A stretch of DNA of 64,000 nt from Nautilus pompilius (lineage: Eukaryota > Mollusca > Cephalopoda > Nautilida > Nautilidae): contig JACATO010000337.1 of NCBI GenBank assembly GCA_018389105.1, positions 496,001 through 560,000 on the forward strand, in the 5' to 3' direction. Within the stretch, counting starts at the first letter, position 1; each line of letters starts with the position of its first letter. The notes below the pieces were generated by a model that worked only from the letters and a program-made list of their open reading frames with translations, did not search any database and was not told where the DNA came from. Both the position numbers and the translations under genes were made by a program. Below, one piece after another: positions 11,425-22,000 of this stretch.

Positions 11425-12699
11425 ATGCAAGAAACCTCAATTTCTAGCTCATTGCAGAAGTATGAAATATTTTTTGAGTCTAATTCTTTGACGGATCATG
11501 AAGTAGAATCCAAAGATTTGAAACCACACACCTGTATGATATGCGGAAAAGCCTACAAACGTTCTTCTTATTTAACTGTGCATGTAAGGATTCATACCGG
11601 TGAGAAACCATATAGTTGCTTGACTTGTGGAAAGTCCTTTTCTGAGTCTGGTACCCTCAGACGACATACAAGAACACACACTGGTGAGGAACCTTACACC
11701 TGTTTGATGTGTGGAAAGTCATTTAAAAATTCTTCTAATTTAACTACACACATGAGGACCCACACAGGTGAGAAACCCTACAGATGTATCATCTGCGGGA
11801 AATCATTTAAAACTTCTTCACATCTAACCAGACACACAGAGAATCACTCTGACAAGAAACCTTATGGTTGTGTGACTTGTGGGAAAACATTCAAAAGTTC
11901 TCAAGAGTTGATTATACATACAAGGACCCACACTGGTGAGAAGCCATACACCTGTTTCACCTGTGGAAAGTCATTCTCACAATCAGCCGTTTTGAAAACT
12001 CATAAAAGATGTCATACAGGCGAGAAACCTTACAGTTGTACAACCTGTGGCAAGTCATTTTCTCAGTCTGCAGGATTAAAAGCCCATGTGAGAAGTCACA
12101 CAGGTGAAAAACCATACCAGTGCATGACTTGTGGAAGGTCATTTTCTCAGTTTTCTGGTTTAAAATCTCATGAAAGTAATCACACTGGTGAGAAACCTTT
12201 TAAGTGCATGACATGTGAGAAATCATTTTTCAGCTCCAGTGCCTTAAAATCTCATGAAAGGACTCACACAGGTGAGAAACCATACAGGTGTTTGACCTGT
12301 GAGAAGTCTTTTTTTCGTTCTAGTGCTTTAAAATCTCATGAAAGGATCCATACTGGAGAGAAGCCATACAGGTGCACAACCTGCTGGAAGTCATTTTCTC
12401 AGTCCACTGCCTTAAAGCATCACAAAAGAATTCACACAGGTGAGAAGCCTTACAAGTGTGTAACCTGTGGGAAGTCATTCTCTCAGTTTGCTGGCTTGAA
12501 ATATCATGAAAGCATCCACACTGGTGAGAAGCCATACAACTGTATGTTTTGTGGGATGACATTTGTTTACCCAAGTGCCTTGAAATCTCATGAGAGAACA
12601 CACACAGGTGAGAAACCTTACAAGTGCATAACTTGTGGAAAGTCATTTTCTCATTCTAATTCCTTGAAATATCATGAAAGTACCCATACCTCTGTTTAA
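11425..12699 (+). CDS. C2H2 zinc-finger protein with 14 tandem fingers
   Basis: A 424-residue ORF. A short N-terminal leader of about 35 residues (MQETSISSSLQKYE...) is followed by 14 contiguous Cys2-His2 fingers of the form C-x2-C-x12-H-x3-H. Most are joined by the classic TGEKPY linker; exceptions are TGEEPY after finger 2 and SDKKPY after finger 4. The C-terminus is only a few residues past the last His. All 14 fingers keep both Cys and both His, so all should fold around zinc. No KRAB, SCAN, BTB or ZAD domain is visible, so the protein is probably a nuclear DNA-binding factor acting through its fingers alone. The ATG at 11425 is the first in frame after a TGA at 11344, and an acceptor lies just upstream at 11335. 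The leader and start context resemble the gene at 18628, which points to a tandem duplication. The target sequence cannot be told by eye. Confidence 0.93.
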   Translation: MQETSISSSLQKYEIFFESNSLTDHEVESKDLKPHTCMICGKAYKRSSYLTVHVRIHTGEKPYSCLTCGKSFSESGTLRRHTRTHTGEEPYTCLMCGKSFKNSSNLTTHMRTHTGEKPYRCIICGKSFKTSSHLTRHTENHSDKKPYGCVTCGKTFKSSQELIIHTRTHTGEKPYTCFTCGKSFSQSAVLKTHKRCHTGEKPYSCTTCGKSFSQSAGLKAHVRSHTGEKPYQCMTCGRSFSQFSGLKSHESNHTGEKPFKCMTCEKSFFSSSALKSHERTHTGEKPYRCLTCEKSFFRSSALKSHERIHTGEKPYRCTTCWKSFSQSTALKHHKRIHTGEKPYKCVTCGKSFSQFAGLKYHESIHTGEKPYNCMFCGMTFVYPSALKSHERTHTGEKPYKCITCGKSFSHSNSLKYHESTHTSV

Positions 12700-13214
12700 A
12701 AGATTTGAACTGGGATATATCTCATTCACTATTTAAAATATGGAAATATTTACTGATGAGAAAAGGTTGAAGTGAGACTTCCATAATCTTTATCTGGAAA
12801 GTACCATCAAAAAGAAGACTTAAAACTTTTTAATGTTGAAAGGAATCTGATGTGGCTTCTCAAGTGACTTTTTGTTTATTAAAAGTATAAAGTATTATTT
12901 TTAAAAGAAAGTAAATTTACAAATATGTGCAGAGTTGAAAACATTTCTTATAGGTTTATAACCTAAACCTTGTGATTTTTGTATTTTTCTGTTATATGAG
13001 AAACTGCCAGTGTTAAAATATACAGATGTCTGACTTGTAAAAAAAAAAAGTGTACATTTTAGAAGGTTGCCACAGTGATGAGAAATGTTTTAAGTTTTCT
13101 GGTACACAATTGAGTGTCTAGTATGCAAACAAACAGTGACAACTGCTTTGTTTGGTGATTTGAACTGATCTTTACTGTGGCAGTTACTGCAAGATGAGGA
13201 AATGTCAAATTCAA

Positions 13215-13224
13215 AATAAATAAA
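13215..13224 (+). terminator. Overlapping polyadenylation signals, 14-finger gene
   Basis: Two overlapping AATAAA hexamers (AATAAATAAA) about 515 bases after the stop codon at 12697-12699. Plausible 3' end signal. The cleavage site itself is not visible. Confidence 0.45.
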
Positions 13225-15600
13225 CCTATAATTGAAATTTATAATGGAGTCCCTTTTAGATTACTAGTCTGAAACAGGTTAAGATCTAAGCATGCATGGA
13301 TATGAGATTCATTTAAGGTCAATTTGCATTTATAGTTCTAGTAAATTTGAGCTTCATGCTATTTTATGCTTCATGTACGTGATTGTCCCATCAGGGTGGT
13401 AATGTCAGAAACAGAACAATAACATTAGGACAGCTAGTCATTTTGTGATAATTGTTTTTTCATCATTTTTAAACTTGGTGCCACCCAGATGCTCCTTGGA
13501 CTTGAAATGGGATCTTTACAGTTACAAATCTGGACTATAGGAATTGTGAAACACTTTGTTTCACATGACCAAATATTATCATGCAATATTGTGATACCAT
13601 TTAACAGCAAACTTGGCTAATTGTATATTGCATGACAGATTACTGTCCAAGATAATACTTGCAGGACCCTTGGCACTTAGTTGCACATGAGCATTATTAC
13701 ACATTATTTATTCACATCCAAACTAAAATTAATCAGTAAACATTAGTTTGACATTTTTCTTCACCAGAAATTCATTACTCAATGCCGTATCATTTTAAAT
13801 GGGCATACTGTTTGCCACCACCTTGGAAATAGCAGCGTCTTCTGGGCATGACTTCACTTCACAAGGGCTGCTAGATGAAGTTGCAAACTTTGTGATCTGT
13901 TATTTTATTATCTAGAACGAAAACTGTTGGTTTGCCTTGGAGGATTCTTGTAGAAGTACATGGTGACAGATGTCGAGATGTTTATTTGAAATGTACCATC
14001 TTTGTTTGCTGATGTATTTAACAAAGTTTGGCAAACAGCCAGTCTGTGATGTTGCTTGTTCTTCAGTATGGAGTTTCCTCCCCACTGAAAGTTGGCAGTA
14101 TTCAGCGATAATTTATTATGAATTAAACCTGACACACCCTTTCTCATAAGCAATCTTTGGTAGTTTTTTTTTCAACTAGCTTTGTTTTCTCTACTATTCT
14201 GATTCTGATGCTTCAGAAGTAATATGATAGTTTGCAACCAAATCCACAGTTTTACAGCAGATAATGCAGTAAACATTTAATTTCCTTCTGGCACCTTGCT
14301 GCATGGTAACTTGTAGAAAAGCTGGCTTAATTGCTATTAATTACTGCAGTACTATGACAATTTTTGTTACTTGCAGTATGAACAAATGGTCTTAAATGAT
14401 GTTTTTATAATTATATTTTTTGTATAGTATATTTTAAATTTCATATCCAACATTTGTAAACTAGCAATGATTGGCTATTTAAAATTGAGCAGAGATGGTA
14501 ATTAACTTCAAATTAAAATATGACTTTACTTTTCTGCTATTGATAGTTCAGTAAGAAAAATGTATTTAACGACAAGAAAATGATTGATTAAAGTAATTAA
14601 ATCCAAAGATCTAGTAAAGAAAATATACAGTTAGTAATATATATACTATAAGAAAAAAAAACGAGGGAATACTAAAAAGTATCTACCCTGGTTATGTCAT
14701 TTTATTGCTCATAAGCAGACCAAACTGCACAAGAAGCAAAGCTGCTTTTCCGATGTGAAATTAACGTAATAGGTCCATAAACCAATTCTGGATTGGAAGG
14801 GGGTCTGCTTTAGCAAAGGAAATCCCTACTAGTACCCTTCATTTTAAGAAACCTTCAACTGAAGCTGTCCATTACGTACTGCTAGACTACCATGCACCCT
14901 TGCTTAATAATGCTGTAGATTGATTAAATTCATTTACCATCATTATTTGAAGCATAACCGGCCATTAATTCATAAGTCTGAAGTGACAAATATTGACTTT
15001 TTTTTATAGAGAATAACATTTTTATAATTAATTTCTAACATTTATAAAGTTTTTGTTTTAACTTAACCTGTCTCATGCCCTGGCCCAATAATCTTGGTTG
15101 TGAAAGGGAGATAAGCTCATATCTGAAAAATTGTTTTCAAAAAAAAAATTACGATACTTAAAAATGCGGGAAATTTCTTCAAAATATTAATTCGCAACAT
15201 CTTGGAATGTAAACTATAAATTTATTTAACTTTTTTTTTCCTTTCTTTCTCAATTTACGATCTTTCCGAGCGGCTGCTTACATCTGAATCTTAGAAGGGC
15301 TTTTTTTTTTTTTTAACAAGATAGTTGTCTCCCTTCAGTTATAAATATATTTGTAATGCTTTTTTTGTTGTTGTTGATTTATCTCCCCTCCTCTAATGGT
15401 GGTTATCTGATTGTTGCTTCAAGGCGGAATAAATAGATAGATAAATAAGCCAATGGATTCCTATTGATTTACGCTGGTAAAATCACTTAATCATCTGCTG
15501 TCTTAAAAAAAAAATCCTCTGTGGAGTTTGTCCAAAATGCTAATCTGTTAGAACTCTGCGAATAGCGAACGCTCTTAAAATCTAATTTCAGTGCAAGTGT
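13225..15600. other. Intergenic DNA between the zinc-finger genes, part 1
   Basis: AT-rich, with only chance ORFs of up to about 80 codons. It contains one AAAGGGAGATAAGCTC word (15103-15118) that also occurs exactly at 8753-8768, and several TCTCCCTT/TCTCCCC variants near 15327 and 15380. No gene seen. Confidence 0.5.
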
Positions 15601-15648
15601 AAAAAAAAAAAAAAAAAAAAATTACTGGGCAAAGATTAAACAATGAAC

Positions 15649-15691
<43 letters not shown>

Positions 15692-15722
15692 GTTATTGTT
15701 ATCGTTATTATTGTTGTTGTCG
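15601..15722. repeat. Poly(A) tract followed by (TTA)n microsatellite
   Basis: About 20 A residues at 15601-15621, then a (TTA)n run from about 15648 that degenerates into TTG/TCG variants by 15722. It marks the left edge of a GC-rich block and may be the A-tail and simple-repeat boundary of an inserted element. Confidence 0.85.
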
Positions 15723-16779
15723 ATTAGTTGTGTCTGGCACAGGTCGGAGATGCCGAGCTCGATTGAGGGATCAGCCTACATTAAAAATGGCGGCAAACGC
15801 TCGCTGTTACGAACGCCGAAGTTGAAGCCGGGCGAGTACCAGCAGCTCTGGCCAGTTTCCCGGTGTCGGGGGCTCTGCACTTTTCACAGTAAGTCTCTCT
15901 AGATCCCCCCAGCCCCCTTTTTTTTTTTTTTTAGCCGGTCCTTAAAACTGGCCGCCAGGTCGCATTTGGCAGTGGGATCTACAGATGTTCGTACCAATCC
16001 GCCTACTGATCCATCCGTTCAGTTAACTGATCTCGATGCTTGTACTCTCATTTGCTCTAGTATTTCACTTTCTCTAACCCCTCTTCTCTCTCTCCCCCCA
16101 CCCCAAACTGACGGAAATTGGGGCGTAGCACCCCACCACCACCCAGCAGCAGGTCGCCTGGGTAACCGCCGGTCGGCCTATATGGCACGGGAGGGGATAT
16201 GTACTTCCTGTCCTGCGAGCTGCTGGCTGATATCCTCCCCAACCTTCACGCTGGGTGGGGGGGGGGTGGACGAGCAGCTGGTTGGTTGGTTGGATACCCT
16301 TCCTTGTGTTTCCCCCTGATCAAAAATGGGTGTTCAGGGGTAAAAGTGTACTACCTGGCCCCCCGGGCAGCCTCCACTGGTTCCGGCATCTACACCTGTT
16401 GCGGACGGCAGCTCGGAAGATCACTCGTCCCCAAACCATTCCCGACGGAGCAGGCCTGGACTGCATGCCCTAAATGGGGGCTAACCCAAACTCTACACCG
16501 TTGTTTAACAATCGGCAAAGATGATTATGAAAACCCATCACCAAGGAGATGGATGGATGGAGTGGTTTCCAGACGCACTCCTTAATGGATGTGGGTGTGA
16601 GGCCTGCAGGGAATCTCCATTTTTGGATGTGGGAGGAAACCAGAGTCCAGATTATTTTTTTTCTTATCATGACCCAAATGAGAAAACCACTTTATATGAA
16701 CTGTGCATCTACAGCTCGATAGATACCGGTGTATACAGAGGCTTTAGGTACAGCTGCGCATGGAAAACGAGATCCAGGT
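15723..16779. repeat. GC-rich repeat-like block of unknown class
   Basis: A sharp change to GC-rich, CG-containing sequence between AT-rich flanks. It is bounded on the left by a microsatellite and on the right by a SINE. Inside are AAAAATGGCGGC (15784-15795), a G-run of ten near 16257-16266 with more G-runs around it (G-quadruplex potential), and a GTGGGAGGAAACCAGAG motif near 16628-16644. The last resembles a word common in dispersed repeats of many animal genomes. Overlapping ORFs of 60-130 codons occur in several frames, but none has recognisable domains. Probably a retroelement fragment or a nest of insertions. The class is not determined. Confidence 0.45.
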
Positions 16780-17076
16780 GGTTAGCCTCCTGTGGTGCTA
16801 AGATTAAGGGTCCTGGGTTCGATTCCCGCTGCTGGCACATCGTTGTGACCTCCTCGAGCGAGGTACTTTACTGGCACTGCTGCTGGGGAGTGAGTGGCCC
16901 GTGTAGGCAGAGGGACCGGGGGTCGCTCTATAGCCACTACAGAGGCAAGTCTCCTATGAGAAGGAAAAGTTGGAAGAACAAACCACTGCTGAAGACGGAT
17001 GCAGTCAGCCAGAGTGCGCATAACGGCGGCGCAATGCATCCAACTCTTATGGAATGAGTGATCGAAGAAGAAAAGA
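16780..17076 (+). mobile_element. tRNA-derived SINE with 8-bp target-site duplication
   Basis: The 5' part is tRNA-like. A GGTTCGATTCC B box, identical to the RNA polymerase III consensus, lies at about 16817-16827. An imperfect A-box-like GTTAGCCTCCTGTGG lies about 35 bases upstream. A ~230-bp unrelated body follows, ending in GAAGAAGAAAAG. The element is flanked by ATCCAGGT at 16772-16779 and again at 17077-17084, which fits an 8-bp target-site duplication from LINE-mediated insertion. ORFs running through it are not genes. Which SINE family it belongs to, and which LINE shares its tail, cannot be told here. Confidence 0.75.
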
Positions 17077-17084
17077 ATCCAGGT

Positions 17085-18176
17085 TGGCACTGGCTTAGTT
17101 TAGTGTGCCTCCCTAATTATGTTTTCTGCAGATGACAGGTACACCCCCCCCCTCTTTCAATCTAGATTAAGGTCCATGTGAAAAAAAAAAACACCTTATA
17201 TCCCTTTCTAATTTCATCTATTCTTCTGCTGGGAACTGACTGGTAATGATGGTGAAAAGAAAATTTATACATATATTCAGATGCAGCTGCTTATGAATAT
17301 TCCAAACAATTTAGCTCAAATTAATTTCTAACTTTTTTAAATGACTGAATTACTGTACTAATGGCTAAAAAACCAATGCTCGTTACAGTAATGACTGGGG
17401 CTTAAATATTTATCATCTATTTTATTCAGCAATTTCCCAGTGATATGAGTTTATTTTCTCATTTGAAAGGTTTTTCCTGGCTTGTTTGAAGACCATATAC
17501 AAGCTGACAACATATATAATGCTATCCAGAAAACTCGACTGAATATTGTATGGTGTAGTTCTTAATACTGCATATGAATGGATACATTTGGATAGCTATC
17601 TCAGGCTTGTGAGGACATCAGCTGATGTTATGGATAAAAGATTTCAGCTGGATTTCTTTGGAGCTTGACATAGGTGTGGGGAATGACGTTTTGGTAGCAT
17701 ATTACCATAGCGAGAGAAGTGATGGGATTACATTGTGCATAGCCATAGATCGCCATTTAGTGAAGCATGTCAGGTTTGTCTGGCTTTTATTAAAATGACA
17801 ACAGTTAGCGTCATACATCATTTGGTTTCTGCTCTCACAATAAAGACTGCAGGCCTTTAAAAAAGGCCTCCCTCCCACCAAGATAATGTTTGATCTTGCT
17901 GAACAGCAAACACCCAGATATGCTGAGGAGATGCCTGATACTGAAGTGATGGCACTTTCCACTGACCTCAAAAAAAAAAACTGACTAGTGATGAGTTTAT
18001 ATAACCCGCAACTATTTTTAAATATTTGGCTAAACTTCCTATTTGATTTGAGTATTCAATTAATCAGAATATCATCAACAAGTGTGGGGTGATTTGAGTG
18101 TAAAACACGACCATAAATAACAACTGCAACTGCTATGTTGTCGTCATAAACCTATTAGGGCTTTTTTTCTTTTCAG
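17085..18176. other. Intergenic DNA between the zinc-finger genes, part 2
   Basis: AT-rich with no supported gene. An 89-codon minus-strand ORF (17702-17971) has no recognisable features. A good acceptor (TTTTCTTTTCAG) ends at about 18177. Confidence 0.4.
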
Positions 18177-18177
18177 G

Positions 18178-18235
18178 TTTGACACACGAATGTTATGGAA
18201 GTAGAAGTGAATGCGAAGATCTCTGGATGGAAACA
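18178..18235 (+). other. Candidate 5' UTR exon of the 3-finger gene
   Basis: Flanked by a strong acceptor (TTTTCTTTTCAG) and a donor-like GTAAGA near 18235. A further acceptor, TTGTGCAG, lies near 18414 just upstream of the finger exon. The reading frame that starts here stops before the finger ORF and is not in frame with it, so I treat the segment as untranslated. It may be an alternative or a first exon. Confidence 0.3.
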
Positions 18236-18627
18236 GTAAGATTTGGGCAGAAATTTGAGTTAAGTCTCATCTACTATACATACTGATTGCTAGATGCACA
18301 GACAACCTAAACTGGTTATATGTTGCATGATCAATGTGGCCAACAAAGAAAAGAAAAGAAAGCTTAATTTTATGAGCCACTAATTGCGTTACTGTTCAAA
18401 AATTTATTGTGCAGGTTCTACACTTCAGCAAGAAAAGGTGTGAAGACTTGCTTATCATCAAACTGCTGCCATCAGCTGAAAGGAGTCTTGATCTGTGCAT
18501 ATATTCTGCTTATTAAATGCCGCCGAAGTAGGATTGCACACAACTTTCCTACTGCTATTTTTGTGAAGTTTAATCCTAGTCCGTGGATACAGCGGTGTAA
18601 GATAATTTAAGTTTGATTCAGTTAAGA

Positions 18628-18981
18628 ATGCAAGAAGCATCACATTGTGAAACACTGCAGGATTACCAGCTAGTCAACAACCCTAGTACCCTGAAGACTC
18701 GGGAGAAAGATCCCCCAAATTCTAAACCTTACTCTTGCATGACCTGCGGGAAGTTATTTAAGCGTTCATCTGATTTAATTGTGCATGTGAGAACTCACAC
18801 AGGTGAGAAGCCTTACACCTGTATGTTGTGTGGAAAGTCATTTGCAGTATCTGGAAACCTTTCTACGCACATAAGAATTCACACTGGTGAGAAACCTTGC
18901 CAGTGTCTCACATGTGGCAAGTCATTTTCTCATGGCAGTAATTTAGTTAAACATGCAAAGACTCACATCAGAAAGAAATAG
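18628..18981 (+). CDS. C2H2 zinc-finger protein with 3 fingers
   Basis: A 117-residue ORF starting MQEASHCETLQ. I use the ATG at 18628; the frame is open back to a TAA at 18598, but only through non-ATG codons. A ~30-residue leader is followed by three complete Cys2-His2 fingers (C-x2-C-x12-H-x3-H) with TGEKPY and TGEKPC linkers, ending in a short basic tail, HIRKK. The first finger (KRSS-LxVHVR) closely matches the first finger of the protein at 11425, and the leaders share MQE-x-S and LQ-x-Y. This is therefore probably a tandem paralogue that kept, or never gained, the finger expansion. Three fingers can be enough for specific DNA binding. It could instead be a truncated duplicate on the way to a pseudogene, but no frameshift or broken finger is visible. 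Confidence 0.85.
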   Translation: MQEASHCETLQDYQLVNNPSTLKTREKDPPNSKPYSCMTCGKLFKRSSDLIVHVRTHTGEKPYTCMLCGKSFAVSGNLSTHIRIHTGEKPCQCLTCGKSFSHGSNLVKHAKTHIRKK

Positions 18982-19084
18982 AAGCATCCAGAGCCTGTAA
19001 ATTTATGGTGTTGGTTCATTTAAAAATTTTAAGAGATGTACCAGTTTCTTATCAGTTATTTTCCTGTTCTTTCAAATGCCTGAT

Positions 19085-19090
19085 AATAAA
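19085..19090 (+). terminator. Polyadenylation signal, 3-finger gene
   Basis: AATAAA about 105 bases past the stop codon at 18979-18981. It is the nearest clear signal. Confidence 0.45.
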
Positions 19091-22000
19091 TCTGACAAGA
19101 CAGGAAGGAAAATTCAAAGCTATATAAGTGTACATACATTTGATAAGATAAAATATGATCAACGCTTTATTTGTTTTTAAAAATCTATTAGCGAGATCAG
19201 ACTGGGCAATGGGTTTATCTTTATTGTAAAGATAGGGATGCCCTCTTTAAAATGATTAAGTGGCCTTGAGAGCGGCCTTTTTTGTCTTTGTTTTGCTCTA
19301 AGTCGATAGCATATCTTCTGAAGAATGTGCTCTCTTATAATAAAGATGGGTTTGTGTGAACTACACAAAGCAAACCCAGACTGACTTATGCTAACAACAA
19401 TACGTCAAAGTTGGTATTTTACTGTTTATAAGCTGAAAGCTGTTTCTGCCATTGATGGTGCACACAAACTTTTATTCCATCCTCTGCCAAGCAGATGTAC
19501 TGTTGTTTTATTTGAATAATCTTGATTCTAGCAAAGATTTTTAAAATGTGTATTACACTAAGATTCCCAGACTTTGGTGAGTGGCAGCCAAGCACATTTA
19601 TAACCCTAACCCCATTACTAGATTTACAATTAATATGCACAAAAGCCTGCATGGATCAGTCGCTGTCAGATTGCTGATGCTCTAATTGATTGCAGTCACA
19701 TCAAGATTGTATTTTGACTTTGGAGATGGTTTTCATGATTTTTTAGATGCCGTATCAATAAATAAATTGCAGATAAGAAATTTGATTGAAACATCGTAGG
19801 GTTAACTTTTTTTTTTGCGACGATCTTCACCAACGTTGGACTTGCGACTCGCGACCGCTCGCTCATCAGATTAATCTCTTGCATTTACTGTGGCACTAAC
19901 TGCGATGATGACTACAAATATGGACCCAAGCAGTGAGCTCAGCAACAGGCTAAATTTATTACTCTACACTTCCAAAAATGCACTGTTAAAGCGGCTTCTT
20001 ACCATACCTTTTGAAGAAGAAGAAAAGGGTAGAGTTGCACAGCTAATAATACAAAGTGCCACCTGACCTGCATAGAAAGGCCACCGCACGCACCTGTTGC
20101 TCGACCAGGTTGCTGACCTCTAATTCAGACTCAACCTTTTCTGCTTGCATCCTTGACTGAGTGGCCGCTACCTCGATGTAGTTCAGCTGATTTTTTTCCA
20201 CTCCTCCAAATTACATACATAAACCGTCTCTCTCGGGCATTAAAACAAGCGAATCCAATGTTCCCAACTTGTTTAACGGCTGGATTGTCCCCCCTGATTT
20301 ACCACCGTGTTTCCCTAGTCTACGTGCAATCGACACGCATGGACGGCGCCACCGACAAACAACAGAACAAATTTTAAATTAGATGACAAATTTTTTTTAT
20401 TTTTCCTTATTTGATCCCATGCAAAGTGATAGGTCTAAACTGTTATTATTTTTTTTTTTATCAATTTCATTTTTTTTTTTTTTTCAAAATTTTTCCCAAG
20501 CTCTAGTTGGCGAATTGGAAACCCACACCAGCAAAAAAAAAAAAATAGTGTCATTGTTCTTAACTCGAATATTGCACACAGTAACATATGCACGTGATTA
20601 TGGCTAGAACACTCTTGTCATAAATAAAGGAAAACAACAAAATGCTCTGCTGAAACAAACGCACAGGGTGATGCTTGAAATTGGCGTTGTCGTCATCGGT
20701 GTGAATGCAGCACTGACTGGACGTGCAGCTGCTGAGGCGAGAATATTGCTAGCTACGGCACAACTCCTTAGTGTAATGCAGAATAAATACATACAGCAGA
20801 TTAGTGTCTACATGCTAGATATTCAAATCACCAACACACACGCACGCTAACCTGACTAGAAAGTATTAAAAATGCCTCGATAATAATTGTGTAACCAATA
20901 AAAAATACATAGAAAACTTTCACTCGGAGCAGCAAAATGACATTGGACCCATGTGCATATAATAATAAAACAATCATAAATCTATGGCACTCCATGTTTG
21001 CTGTACCCTAACTAGTGCTGCTTAAACAATCCAAGAAAAACCAACAGAATCTCGGAAAGTTGGTTTACCTGTAGAACAAGACTCTGAAATGTGTATATTT
21101 TAGTACTGACTTATGAATGCTTGGAAAAATACTTTTGTTTTGCTGTGAATGTTTGGTAATAATTTGCAATGTACTGCTGATGTGTTGACAGTCACTTATT
21201 TAATTGTCAGGGTTGGCAAGAATAATTATAACTGTCTGAGAGGAGTAAAAAGCCATTGAAATTATTTCCAAAAAGGTAACTATTTTAAGGAAAGGGTAAA
21301 TATATTAATGGACTTCCAATTTTTCTATTTCCAAGTTCATTATATTTATCAGCCATCTGTTTGCTAAAGGAATACTTCCTTGTCTGTAAAATCCCCACTT
21401 GTTTGAACATAAATCTGGGTGACTGTTGACTGTACTGCCTTTTTTCTAAAAAGATGTCAATTACCTTGTACATATTAGATTCCTTTATATCTATGGTAAA
21501 AAGAGGGAAAAGGCTTTAAGTTTCCAAGACATTCTTGAAAATTTCTCTTCTCCATTCACGTACATTTTTTTTTAAAATATATATTTTTTTTAATGCATCC
21601 CTTTCCCAGAATTTCTTTTCTTTTTGAATATAATAAAGTCATATTTAAATTTAAGTTGGAGGAACTCAGAATATGAAAACAGTACCACACTAATTTGAAA
21701 ATCCATTACTCTTCTCAGTGTGAATCATTTTAGTAACAGAATCCAGATCTTGATAACACAACAACAACATGAGTTACTGAAAAGAACTCTTGCATTATCC
21801 AAAGCAATCAGTTCACATTTCCTCATAAAGAAAACTAAAACAGATTCAAAATCCATGGAAAGGCAACTGCTCTTTCACAGACTAAGAGGCGGTTACAAAC
21901 GTCTCTAGACAATCTGTCCATACAAAAATAGATGGGGAAATAAACCGAGAATTATTGTTTTATTATAATGACTGGAAGAAAATTGTCTTTTAGAAATGTA

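Noticed and set aside
11957..12646. Minus-strand ORFs rich in Cys and His opposite the 14-finger gene
   Set aside because: Antisense shadows of the repeated finger codons.
16780..16840. Functional tRNA gene
   Set aside because: The B box is good, but the A box is poor, no acceptor stem pairs, and the unit continues into a SINE body with target-site duplications.
16521..17057. 178-codon plus-strand ORF
   Set aside because: It crosses the boundary of the GC-rich block and runs through the SINE, and has no domain.
18407..18610. 67-codon ORF just before the 3-finger ORF
   Set aside because: It is not in frame with the fingers and stops 17 bases before the start codon. Treated as 5' UTR.
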